From Lepidostoma basale (taxonomy: Eukaryota; Arthropoda; Insecta; Trichoptera; Lepidostomatidae): DNA of 64,000 nucleotides. Of this stretch, positions 46,086 through 57,505 are shown piece by piece. The position numbers were made by a program, and so were the translations under genes. The notes beneath the pieces were generated by a model, which was not told the DNA's origin, searched no databases, and saw only the letters and a program-made list of their open reading frames with translations. Location: contig JAHDVF020000729.1 in the NCBI GenBank assembly GCA_022606425.2, positions 1,116,001-1,180,000 on the forward strand. The letters are read 5' to 3'. Every line of letters begins with the position of its first letter. The stretch's first letter is position 1.

Positions 46086-46734
46086 AAACACTTAAGAGTA
46101 TTTTTATTCATAAAATACCGATATTATTCATAAACGCATACTGTTAGAATGAAATAGCGATTTTAAAGCCGAATTTTCTCTAATGAAATGAAAATTTATT
46201 TTATCATTGTCGTCTGATAAATATTGCAAAACTCCGTATCAGTTCATGATATCTGACATAAGGTTTGCTTGTAATTGTGAAGATAGCGCTGAAAGACTGA
46301 CATTAAGAAACGTTTAAGTTCAAATAATAATACAGATTACGCATATAAACGTTTACGACATTCCACAAAAGTACATAATCAATAATTGGCATAGATAGGA
46401 TAAACATAATTTATTCACAATTATGAAGTAGAAAATTTGAAAACTATCGGAAGTAAATTGTGGAAAACACGTTGGTAAGAACTATGTAAAAAAGATTCTT
46501 TAAGATAGATTTCAAGGATAATAGTTAAAAACATGATTGTTTTTTATAACAGGATATATTAGAGTATTCGTGACCAAATAATAAAGATAGAAGCATTATA
46601 TTCGCACATATCACGTTAGATTATTAAGAAAATATAAAAACGAAACCGGTAAAAATATAATAATCTGGTGTAAGGAATAAATAAAAAATATATGTAAATA
46701 TTTCTAAAAATTCGTGAAACTATAATTACAGCGG

Positions 46735-46805
46735 CGAAAATAATTTTATGGGAGTTACACGTGTTTCCTTGCTAGGGCATTATCAATTATTAATATCATT
46801 TTTAC
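46735..46805 (+). repeat. MITE family A, short arm
   Basis: TTTTATGGGAGTTACACGTG, TTTCCTTGCTAGGGCATTAT and CAATTATT match the inner part of one family-A arm. Confidence 0.5.
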
Positions 46806-46964
46806 ATCTAGTATGAATACGCAGTGGCGCCAAAACAGATACGGGGAGTTGTGACCCTCAACGAAGCAAGGAAGTAAATTCAATCTGTATATGGACAAGT
46901 ATATGAAAGAATCGAAAAGAACTATAAATAAAAGTGTTTTTTACATAGCCATCACAAAATTTGT

Positions 46965-47100
46965 ACGCGGACGATGGCGTTCTCGTTGCAGATAGTGCAG
47001 ACGAATTACAAGTCTTGATGTCGAGAATGTATGAGATATCCAAGGCAAACGATTTAATGATGAATATCGGAAAGTCAAAGGTGATGGTTTTTGAAAGTTT
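46965..47100 (+). mobile_element. LINE reverse transcriptase fragment (YADD box)
   Basis: The plus strand encodes LYADDGVLVADSADELQV, then LMSRMYEISKANDLMMNIGK and SKVMVFE: RT motif with the catalytic YADD and the following conserved block, as in CR1/RTE-like LINEs. A weaker continuation (NISVNEENLEQVTSIKY) follows to 47190. Confidence 0.8.
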
Positions 47101-47199
47101 TTTTTGTTGAGGTAATGACAGTTTGTAACATAAGCGTGAATGAGGAGAACTTAGAACAGGTCACTTCCATAAAATATGATGAAACTGGAAAACGGAATT

Positions 47200-48100
47200 T
47201 ACGACAATATTTTATACTAGTTGTAACCCGTGAAATAATCACGGAAGTAAAGATTTTCTACCCTTTAAAAACTTCGTTCACTGTAATAAGTTTGAACTTT
47301 TAATCAAAATTCCACAATTAACAACATCAAATTGTTCTCCATTTGTTTCTACACTACTGCCATACAACAATAATCAGAAAATAATTCAAAATATTTTTAT
47401 AAATTACTTTCGGAGAGAATCGAAGTATTCCTCTCTTACTCTCTTGTACACAAAATATTCTCGTACTCTTTATTGATTATTATCTGGTTTTTACCTATTT
47501 ATATTATGATGGCGTTTTACATTTTCGGTATTGTTTCAGAAACTCTGAATAAAAATATACATAATTATTGCTAAATTCAAGATGGATGTCACGAAACCTC
47601 AGTAAAAAATTATATTAAATGACTTTAAAAAATATTTTAACCATTATTTTGTGGGCCTTGCCCGGATCTGTGTGGTGACGTTTTTGAAAAAAAAAAACGT
47701 GTCGTCTGTGAGTTTATTGTGGCCAACCTGTGCACAAGTGTACTACGCTGTATGAACTGACACGCACCCAATATCGCGAAGCGTGCACCTTGTGATAAGC
47801 CCATCACGATTACGGCTCCGGCGTTTGAAAACTCACCTTGTATTTTGTTATTTTTTGCTGGCCAACTTTGAACAGTTGTACATAGTATGTTAAAAAAATG
47901 TAATAACGTATTCATTTACATAGAAAAAAAACATATGCCGTGTACACAAATAAATAATATGTTTTCAGCCCATAATGACATCTGACAGGTGTGTCTTGAT
48001 ACTTCGTTTAATTTCAATTTCAAGTAAAAATAAAAACTTTATAATTAAATATCATTTAAACTAATTACGTAATAAGCTTGCCAAATACTATAGTTTATTG
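47200..48100. other. Intergenic DNA, no gene recognised
   Basis: 47640-47880 is a little less AT-rich and has a 92-codon minus-strand frame without recognisable domain, probably a repeat. The rest is AT-rich. Confidence 0.35.
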
Positions 48101-48104
48101 AAGA

Positions 48105-48345
48105 GTCCATTGTTTTGGCCGAAACACTATGATACTTCAACATTATTAACAGTTAAAATGTGTAACACTGTTATAATATCACAATTTTTCTTATTCACTT
48201 TTTGAGAATGTCGCGATATATGTGATGATGCCAACATCGATTAGCGAAACAGCTGTCGCGATATTCTCATAAAACTTGTGATATTATAACAGTGTTATAA
48301 ATTTTAATAATTGTTTATTACACATAATAAATCATAAATACACAA
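48105..48345. repeat. Fold-back MITE, family B (best copy)
   Basis: The 21-base arm at 48164-48184 (starting AACACTGTTATAATATCACA) has a perfect inverted partner at 48276-48296. Inside them, GAATGTCGCGATAT pairs with ATATCGCGAC-type sequence, around the core GATGATGCCAACATCGATTA. No ORF. Confidence 0.8.
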
Positions 48346-48672
48346 ATGTTATTAAAGAAACTGCAGCACATGCGTAAACATATTGTTTCAGAAAGCATGG
48401 GATTTTTCAGGTTTTTCTCACAATACACGCTTTAGCAGTCATGTGTTTGTGGTTAGCATTTTTTTTTACCTTTTCTAGTATAAAATAACAATAAAAAAAA
48501 TGCAAACCAAAATAACATTGAATCGAGTTATTTAAAAATAATTAATATTTAGTTAATTTCATGAATTTTAATATGTACATTGTACACAATTTGAAAAATT
48601 ACAGTATTTTTATATTTAGATCGATCTATAAAAAAATCGTGCAATACAGTGTGGTTTTATTTTCAAACTTAC

Positions 48673-51600
48673 CTTATTCGCCAATAGATCCCGGGAGAGG
48701 CCGATTACTCCGTTGTTATTGGTCACCACATGCGGAGCGCGCTTTTCTTTATAGTGAGTCAAGTGCATTTGTCTCCGTCTGGTCCTTTCGGACCTGCTGC
48801 GAGGGTTTCTAACCACCTCTTCGATCATTATGTGCTCCTGGTACTTTTGGTATTTTTTCACTCGAAAAACAATTGTTTAAACTTTGCTTCTAACTAGTCA
48901 AAATTAAATATTTCAATTTGATAATTTGAAATTGATTCCGTTTAAAAAAATTATCCATCCAACGTATCAACTAAAACCAATATGACATAATAAAATTAAA
49001 TTGACCGAATGTAGTTAAATGTTGACACTAGACAGAAAAAAATCTTATCTTGTTTGGCGCCTTACGTGCTTCGTTTGTTAAAAATACGATAATAATTAAT
49101 ATAATATAATGTTATATTTAAATGATTTACAACAGTTATAAACTAATTTATTTAAATTATTATATTTTCATTATATTTAATAATACTTATAAATAAATAA
49201 ATTTATTGAAAAATTTGCGTGGTATTCTTTATTTTAAATGATTAATATAAATATTATAACTTGTTTTAGTTATTATATTGTATTATATAATACTTCGTGC
49301 GTGAACCACAAACTAACTCACAATTGTGCTGACCTTTTTTATGGAGGAATTTAATACATTTTACTACTGTGTATAATTAATTTAAATTAAATACACACAC
49401 AACTAAAAATATACAATTTAATCATTTTTTCACAATTACTTATAGCATTACGTTCGTATTTTAATATATTCACAGAGCTCATTTTTTATCCCCAATACAA
49501 TTTTGTGGAATAAAGTAAAACTGTATTAGGTGCTTAATTTGGAATTCACAGAGATCACTTTCTATCCCCAATACAATGTTGTGGAATAAAGTAAAACTGT
49601 ATTGGGTGTTTAATTTAGAACACTGTTATAATATCACAATTTAATTATCTAATTTCCATGAAATTGTAGCAACAACTATTTCGCTAATCAATGCTGGCAT
49701 CATGCATTAATGCATAAAGCTGTAATTATTTATTACGAATATATAAAATCTATTTTCTATAAGTTTTATTATATTTTATAGGAATGACATATTTTGTCAT
49801 ACTAAGGTATTATCAAACGTCTATTTTTCAAAAGAAAATTGATAAACCCTTTGCGGAGCGAAAAGTGTCATTCTCATAAATAAATAAAACTTCTAGAAAA
49901 CAGACGTTTTCATTCGTATTAGTTATTTAATTGGATATTTTACATCATTGCTTTTTAAAAAACAATAAATGAAGTTAAAACACATATGTTTAAATATTGA
50001 TCTGCAATGGTATCGATATTTTTACTGTTTAAACTTACAATGTGTATAAATTTTACTATATAATATGATGTAAAGATGTTTGGTTAACCTTTGCGTCTAT
50101 GCAAAAGGTTAACTAACACAAAATGTTACGTAAAAAATATTCTTTGAAGGTTTTTAATAGGTTCGCCCTTAAGAAAGAAAAGCCAGTGGTGCCGTGTGAG
50201 GTGGTGAGCCTTTTTCTACTCTAATATTCAAAGGATTTCTGTTCGAGTGTATATGTGTGTTGGGACTTCGGGGAGTCTGGTAAGCAAACTACTCGAGAAT
50301 GTATTAACCGGGAGAATTCTCCCTTTTTGTGCATTGCTTTTTTAAAATACAAAACACTAAAATAATTCGTGTAGAAATAATCATATGACGCAGGATTTAC
50401 TTTGAAGATTTTCATCAGTAGAAAAAAATATAAAATAATAAAACACTTTGTATTTAATCACGGTATGGTTATTATAATTGATGCCAACTAGTTTCGCTTG
50501 GACGCAAACTTCATCAGCACAATATAATAACTTATTATTATACTGCCCTGATAAAGCTTGGGTCCAAGCTAAACTAGTTGGCATAAATTATAATAACCAT
50601 ACCGTGGTTAAATACGAAGTGTTGTATTATTTTATTTCTATAAATTTAAAATGTCAAACCACAAAGAGTGCTACATATGAAAATTTAAATATAAAATTAA
50701 TGCATTTTCATATATTTCGTAAGTTTGCTATTACCGATATGGGAGAAATAACAATTCCTATCATCAGATGGCATAAATACATCAGATTTGTTTTAATGAC
50801 TGTGACACCAAGGATTTAAATCAATGTTACTAGTATAAAAATGCGTATTACAATCTCCAAGGTAAGCAAAAATAATACCTCAATAATATGAATCAGGTTG
50901 ATTAAGTTCTAAATATTTTGATAATTCCGAATTGTTTCATATATATATGGACAAGTGCATGGAAGAGCTGAAAGGGTTGGATGCAGTTGCCAAAATGAGC
51001 TGATTGTCAGTGTGCAGTCTGTTGTATGAGGACGATGCTATGCTACTTGCAGCTATTCCTGGTGTCTTTATATGAGGTATAGTTGCGATACGATCTATCG
51101 ACCAATGTGAATAAGTCCAAGCAAAGGATTTTCCTGTGAAAATCTGGAACAAGTTGATGAATTTGTATATTTGGGAAGCATGTTTTCAAAGAATGGGCGA
51201 GCGGACTGAAAGAAGGCTTGAGACAGGCAACAAAGTGAATGATGCCATTAAAGCTGTCATCACAAAGAAAAGTCTTATAATTTTTACTATATTCGCCATA
51301 ACTTTTTGTTGTTGATTCACATTTGAATAACTTTAATAGGTAAAACTACCCGACACTTGAACATAAGAAAAAAAGATCACATAAGATGTCTCTCTAACAA
51401 TAATTTTTCGGAATCTCTAACCACCTTGTTGAAAAAAAAATTCGTTTAATGAAGATAACGGCGTTGAAATTAAACACGTATATCTTCTTCTTCAAGTGCC
51501 CTGTCGGGTCACCCCAACGTTGTCTATCACCTCAGCGAACCTGTCCCTGCCCTGCGCCGCGCGGGCGCTCGGAACAGCTCCTCCACACTTCGGATGCCGG

Positions 51601-54600
51601 TCCACTCCCTCATGTTAAGCCAGGACATCTGTCTCCTACCGGGCCCTCGGCGTCCCTTAATTTCCCCCTCCAATATCAATTAGAGAAGGTGGTACTTTTC
51701 CCCACAAAACACGTTTATAATAGAGACATTTTTTTTAAACTTGAAAATAAGGAAAATGAAGAATTCATTCAAAATTCGAGCCAAATATTTTTTTATGTTC
51801 CCATTGCCTAACAGTCATAATAAAATAACAATTACTTCTAACTCAAGAATGAACTCCACCCCCTTTTAATTAGTATATAAGTACGATTTTGTATCATTTT
51901 ATTGTTAAAATCCTTACACTGAAGAAGGACGTGTATAGTACGAAACATGAAAGGTGCAAAAAACAATGGTTAAACGCGCTTTTAGACGTTAAGTTTTATG
52001 TTCCAGGCAAATATTTTTTTTAAATATGTGTTTAATTGAATACAATGTTATAAAGTTTTTGATTAATTATATGGTCTTTATCATTATGTATGGAATGTGA
52101 TGTCAGTCAATTGCCCACCTCTGGCCGATCCGTACACGCGAGTTTTTTCAAGCGTATATTTCATAATATTCTTTGAGACTTGGGTGTCTTTTCAAAATTT
52201 ATTTTCGTCTTATCCTTGAGCATCGGGATTGTGGTTGGTTTGTTGGTGTACACTTTATTCTTCAAGTACCCTCCCCTCACACTCCCACCCCTCCCGACCA
52301 TCCATAAGAAATAATAATCAGGGGCGGGCTGTAAAATATTATAAATACCGAAACCGGACGATAAAAATATCGATAAAATTAAAATTATTTTGTTTATTAG
52401 TTATCTCGAAAACAAAATGATCGACAATCATAAAATTCGTATAGAAAGTGTGTATCTGCTTACTGCAACGCATTTTAATATTATTGATCTGCATGCGTAA
52501 ATAAAGTGTATTGATACTCGCAAAGTATCGGTGTAGGTACTAATGGAATAGGACATCAACTGGAATGATGAAACATATTTTTATATTTCACGCCTATATG
52601 AAAAAACAGCATTTAGTGATAAAATAATAATCTAGAACTATGGAAAATACTTGTAAACAAACAGTTAAAAGACGTGTGTCATTATACATATTACACATGT
52701 CAATTATTTAAATATTTGAGAAAATTATTTTATTTCAGTTTTAATGGATTCTTTTAAACATCTGCAAAGTGATTGACATACAATTTTTAGTTTATGTGTT
52801 ATACTATTTTTTCTTTACACAACTCTTCAAATAATTAATATCAATGAACATGTCTGTTTTCTAGAAGTTTTATGATATTTTATGGATCAAATATTCGATA
52901 ATGGCTTAGCAAAGCGAAACAAGCCACTCTCACTTTCAGAAAACAGGCGTTTTCTTTACAGATAAATAAGTAGTTTTACATCATTGTTCAAGACACAATG
53001 AATATCTTCAACATATTAATGTTGTTATTTTAAATTTCTTGCTAAAATTTCATTATAAACAATGAAAATACTTTTTTTATTATATAAAAATTCCTTTACA
53101 ATATAATGTATAATATATTTAGTTAAATTTCATTAAATGGAATAAAAATAAAATATAGTGGAATTGAACTAAACATGTATTGTAAAGGAATTTATCAATT
53201 AATTTTTATTTTATTTTATTAATAATAGTTACTTGCTATATTTCTAAGCTTGCCGAATTATTTTTGGTTATAGATATTAATAATAAATACCACCTTAAAA
53301 TATGACACACGATTTGTATGTTTAATATTATAGATATATGTTTTGTTGCAAATGGCAAATGTTTAACTAGTTTAATTGGGTAGAGCCAATTCAAAATAAT
53401 GAGTGATGCAACTATTGTAAATTTTTATTATAATACAATAGGTAAAAGCACTAAATCTATAACTTATATCTGCACAATACAAATTCCGCACACCAAACAA
53501 GTGGAAATAATTTCATCTAACTTTGAAATTTTCTGAAAAGTCGCACCATAGACAAAACACGTACTGAAATTTGCCGCGATTTACGTCACTCTCAACCGTA
53601 AAAACAATGGCTTCCAAGCGTTGATTAATTCATAGATCTTTCAATGGATAGTGTTGGAACATTGTCACGAACACTTAACACGTACATGTCACCAGTGTCA
53701 CATCGTTTCTTATCATTCGATAAGATAACTAAGTCCGTGGGCAATGACTGACGAGAATAAATAATCATTATTTTATTTACATTATTTTTCCACATAAGCG
53801 GCAGTCATTAAGAGGAGTGGTTATTTACAAATTCCCGGTAAAGTAAAAAAAAAAGTTTTAAAATGCAGTTTAAACACATTATTTACTAATAAACAAAATG
53901 TAGAATTCGCTATACGGTATCAAAGGCGAAAAAAATGTTGTAGTTGTCTAATGGTCGCATTTAAAAGTGTTAATATGTGCATAAATTTAAATCAATGTCA
54001 CAACTCATACACTTGTTGAAACTTTTGTTTACTTGATTTTGAATACGCACGCCATTTTTAAATACCGATAATGAAAGTCCCCATATCACAAACAATTATG
54101 AATAACAACGTAATGATAATAATAAATCACAACTGCACAATATCAACTGATCGGAAGCCAGATATATCACTGAGGTATAGTTACCCTATCTTCACACAAT
54201 TCCCTCGGAGCCAAGGGTATGAGTACAAAGGCGTTACTAATTAAATAATCGAGTTGCATCTGAGAGGATTCCAGTGGAATATGGCTGGAGGAACTATTAT
54301 AGAAATAAGTGTTAACGGGGTTAAGCCAATCGTAAGAACATAAAATTACTTTATTTAAAATATCTTCAGTATGCAACTACATATATATTTGACAGTAGTT
54401 TAAGTTAACTCGAGTACACGTGTAGTTATGAATTTACCTTTAAAAATAGACAGGCGTAAAACAGTAATCAATAGTTACTTACGATTATCTCACTCCTCTG
54501 CTCGGGGTGGCTTCCCGTGGACGGCGTTGAGCCTTCCATGTTGATCACGGCCGAATTGGAAGTGTTTAGCTCCGGGATGGCGCTCGAGTTTTGAGATCGC

Positions 54601-54650
54601 CGGGAACTGCGGCGGTAGGTTGCCACTGACCTCACCACGGCGGCACCCAT
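48673..54650 (-). CDS. Two upstream coding exons of a minus-strand gene
   Basis: Exon 54650-54483 (56 codons) starts MGAAVVRSVATYRRSSRRSQ and ends SEII at a consensus GTAAGT donor. Exon 48837-48673 (55 codons) begins EHIMIEEVVRNPRSRSERTR and ends DLLANK at another GTAAGT donor. Both are phase 0, more GC-rich than their surroundings, and free of repeats. The next downstream phase-0 acceptor with coding sequence on this strand is the terminal exon at 30339-30160, which would give a protein of about 170 aa. That join is inference; further exons may lie between. The joined SEII/EHIMIEEVV stretch could form an amphipathic helix. No family recognised. The acceptor at 48838 has a weak pyrimidine tract. 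Confidence 0.5.
49471..49620 (+). repeat. Tandem duplication, 76-bp unit
   Basis: Two near-identical units start at 49471 (CACAGAGCTC) and 49547 (CACAGAGATC). Each contains a CCCCAATACA...TGTATTGGG-type inverted pair around GTGGAATAAAGTAAAA, so each can form a hairpin. A family-B block follows directly (ACACTGTTATAATATCACAA, 49620). Confidence 0.75.
49740..49985. repeat. Fold-back MITE, family A
   Basis: The left arm ends AGTTTTATTATATTTTATAG, GAATGACATATTTTGTCATA and CTAAGGTATTATCAAACG. The right arm has AACTTCTAGAAAACAGACGT and TTTCATTCGTATTAG, ending TTTTACATCATTGC and AAAAACAATAAATG. Confidence 0.7.
50459..50607. repeat. Fold-back MITE, family D (best copy)
   Basis: Arms of about 50 bp: left CACGGTATGGTTATTATAAT, TGATGCCAACTAGTTTCGCT; right AAACTAGTTGGCATAAATTA, TAATAACCATACCGTG. 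Few mismatches, around a ~45-bp centre (CTTCATCAGCACAATATAAT...). Flanked by related AAACACTTTGTATTTAAT and ATACGAAGTGTTGTATTATT blocks. No ORF. Confidence 0.75.
50940..51245 (+). mobile_element. LINE reverse transcriptase fragment
   Basis: With frame breaks it encodes CMEELKGLDAVAKM, SVCSLLYEDDAMLLAA (the RT active-site block with E in place of A in YADD), QCE.VQAKDF, and then a LYIWEACFQRMGERTERRLE-like tail resembling the YLGSMFSKNG..DKEIERRI block of RTE LINEs. Decayed copy. Confidence 0.7.
51480..51675 (-). mobile_element. LINE 3' end
   Basis: The minus strand encodes GRRGPGRRQMSWLNMREWTG, then RSVEELFRARAAQGRDRFA and EVIDNVGVTRQGT-stop, followed on that strand by GAAGAAGAAG. This is a common C-terminal end of insect LINE ORF2 proteins. 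GC-rich, so relatively young or recently fixed. Confidence 0.75.
51676..52845. other. Intergenic or intronic DNA, no gene seen
   Basis: AT-rich. A short family-C-like block occurs at 51910-51960 (AAGAAGGACGTGTATAGTAC, GAAACATG). Nothing coding recognised. Confidence 0.35.
52850..53010. repeat. Fold-back MITE, family A (shortened)
   Basis: GTCTGTTTTCTAGAAGTTTT, ATGATATTTTATGG, then GATAATGGCTTAGCAAAGCG, AAACAAGCCACTCTCA, AGAAAACAGGCGTTTTC and TTTTACATCATTGTTCAAGA. The middle of the left arm is deleted. Confidence 0.65.
53011..54480. other. Presumed intron between the two upstream exons
   Basis: AT-rich. No repeat or exon recognised. 53560-53620 is slightly less AT-rich without a frame. Confidence 0.35.
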
Positions 54651-56105
54651 CTTCGATAAATAATATCACACAGGCACCACAATATCTTATTTCTCAATAT
54701 CAGATTTCAACTTTTCTTCTCCCGCCAAAACAAACGACAAACGTTAACTTTCTCGCTGCAGTTTTCAAACCGTGGAACGTTATCGAACGCGAAACACTGA
54801 GGCTATTTGTTGCACTTAATCTATGGAAAAAAATTAAAATTTAGAAACTGTAATCGGAATGTGAGGTCTTAATGTTCACACGCACGAAACTTGAAGCACA
54901 CGCGGTATATATAATCGCATTATCAGATTATACATTATAACACATAAAAAGAAGACCTAAAATCAAGTAAAATTAGAATGTTGTGTAGTTTACTCCCGCC
55001 TTTTTAATAATACCAAATTTAAGTCGGTTTTTAGAGTTGTGTTATTTTAACTTCAAATACCTATATTTATTTTCTACAATAATATCAACCATACTCAAGA
55101 GTTTATTGCAATATGGTTAGCCTCTGTTCGAAATTCCCTTTCAATTGAAATAAGAGATGATTCATTTGTCATCGCATGATATCAAGATTGCAATCACAAA
55201 GCAAAAAATAATAATAATTATCAAACAAAGTTTTATATTTTTCATTGCATGATTCAATGCATATAAGTACTGATTAATTGAATTATAAATTATACTGATC
55301 AATGCGTGATAATTTAAATCTCTAATATTATAGCCCTGGGGTTTTATCGCTAGAACTTGATATATAGGATTTAAATGTGTGTAAACATTGAATCACTGTA
55401 TTGACGCATCATTATAGGTGTAAAAATATGGTTAATTTACTTAACTTTCCACAGAGAGAATTAAAATGACAACCGGTGAATGAAACAATTGAACGAAAAT
55501 TAATGTTTTTTTTTTGTTACGGTTTGATATTCTTAATTTCAAATCTCACTAAATATAGAATCATTGTACAATTATTACACGTTAAAACGCAATACACTTA
55601 TAACAATATTATACATTTCACTTTCTATACAACCACTGATATGAGGTCTCGTATTTTAAATTAAATAAATTAAACTAAACAGATTTTCACTATTACTTTC
55701 ATATGAAATTTGAATCAACACTAGTAGGTATGTCAGCATATTTTTGATGTCCAAAAATTGTGTTTGATTTATATACAACATAAATGAATTTTAAAATGGT
55801 AACTGGTTATTGTTGCAAAACTAAATTAGATTCATTTCATTCAAATCATTGCATTATATTCACATGTCTATGTATGATATTATTGCCATAAAATTATTTT
55901 AAAAAACTAATCAATAAATAAGTTTTTTTTTCCCCAGGTTCCATATTTGTAATATCTGTAAATCTCTTTACAGATGTAGGTACGCATACATATTTATATC
56001 TGTAAACACAGATTTCAATATCAGAATGTTAGAAAGAAAACCAACGGAAATAAGCATTTACAGCTATAATTATGTAATATATGATTTTGTATTATTTTTT
56101 AATAA
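54651..56105. other. Upstream flank of the minus-strand exon at 54.6 kb
   Basis: This should contain the promoter of the MGAAVV exon. No TATA box or clear initiator was identified. The remainder is AT-rich. Confidence 0.3.
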
Positions 56106-56109
56106 TAAG

Positions 56110-56560
56110 ATTTTGTGAAGAAAAATATATTTAATATGTGCATCCTCCCAGTACTGACATACGGGCTGGAAACAGTTACGTTCAGAAGAAGAACAATACA
56201 GAAACTCCAAGGGACCCAGCGGGCAATGGAGAGGAGAATGTTAAACATCAGTCTGCGAGACAGGAAGCAAAATGAATGGATCAGAGAAAGGACCAATGTT
56301 GCGGACGTAGCGTGCAAAATAGTCTCGTTGAAGTGGAATTGGGCCGGCCATATAGCGGGGATAACGCATAGACAAGACCCACCCTGGAGTAGCAGCCGAG
56401 AACCGGCCATAGAAATCCTGGCAGACCACAAGCCAGATGGTCTGATGACATCAAGAGAGTGGCAGGAGATCAATGGCACAGAGCGGTGAGAAATAGAGTG
56501 TTGCGGAAGTCGGGAAGCGAGGCCTATGTTCAGCACTGGACGACTAGAGGCTGATGATGA
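56110..56560 (+). mobile_element. LINE 3' end (RTE-like)
   Basis: A single frame of ~124 codons encodes CILPVLTYGLETVTFRRRTI, ALERRML-type (AMERRMLNISLRDRKQNEW), IVSLKWNWAGHIAGI and a SREWQEI end. This is the same ORF2 C-terminal segment as at 1976-2435. It continues after a frame break to a QHWTTRG-type ending (56540). Relatively intact but lacks all upstream domains. Confidence 0.8.
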
Positions 56561-57505
56561 TGACATTTGTATATTGATGATAAGTTAATATCGTTGAAGT
56601 GTGTTGAAACTCCCTCTGTACACCAATTGCAAGAGACCCCTCAAATATTATGTTGATTATGCATAACTATTTAATAATTAAAACGTATACACTCATTGAT
56701 ACTTTTTTTGCTGAAAAGAGAGCACCCTGTTTAATAGAAAATTAATAATATAATAATTTTAAAGAAAAATTGCTATAATCCTGCATACCACACTAGTATT
56801 TTTCAGATGACACAATTCAAAATCGTGTTTTGACTAGTGTCACGTTAGAAATACTAATGTGATATGTTACTCATTTTAGTTTTTCTAGTACATATTTCGT
56901 ATGAGTTTTCTATGTATCACTATATGTGAAATAAAAGGCGTAGGTAATCAAAAGAAAAATTATATCTCATATTTATATTTCCCAAGAGATACTAGTCAAC
57001 AACGTGACAATGACTTATTTTAGAAATGCTAATGCGATATAATCAATATTATTTTTCATCTTGAAAAGATTTGAAGATTGAATTTCGGTCAATTAACATA
57101 GCTGTTTATTTTTGTGCGTAAATGACGTACGGCTAATAAAAAAAGTTATATTTAGAATACAATATTTCTACTTATCGAGATAATAAATTACGTGTGATGA
57201 AAAAATGTGTTTCACCTCTAAGATAAACCTTTACACGCCTGCAAATAATCGCGAACACGCTAACTTATCAATTTATAATAATTCAAGTAGCTCCTTTTGT
57301 CTGGTACTTACCTATCACCATCTTAGATTTCAAAGGGATATGAATATTTTCGCTTTTCAGTAGCTTTTCCTATCGTCACGAAAATGTATGCTGGTTAAAT
57401 TTTTATTGCCATTCTACAAATTTTGAGATCTCTATGCCAGAGTAATTTTTTAAGCTGGCAACTTCGTAATTTTATCTGTCAAGCAAGTAATGTCATCCGC
57501 TGAAG

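Noticed and set aside
47637..47915. 92-codon minus-strand frame
   Set aside because: No start context, no recognisable domain, poly-F run; more likely a repeat fragment.
51449..51811. 120-codon plus-strand frame
   Set aside because: Its central part is antisense to a LINE 3' end on the minus strand.
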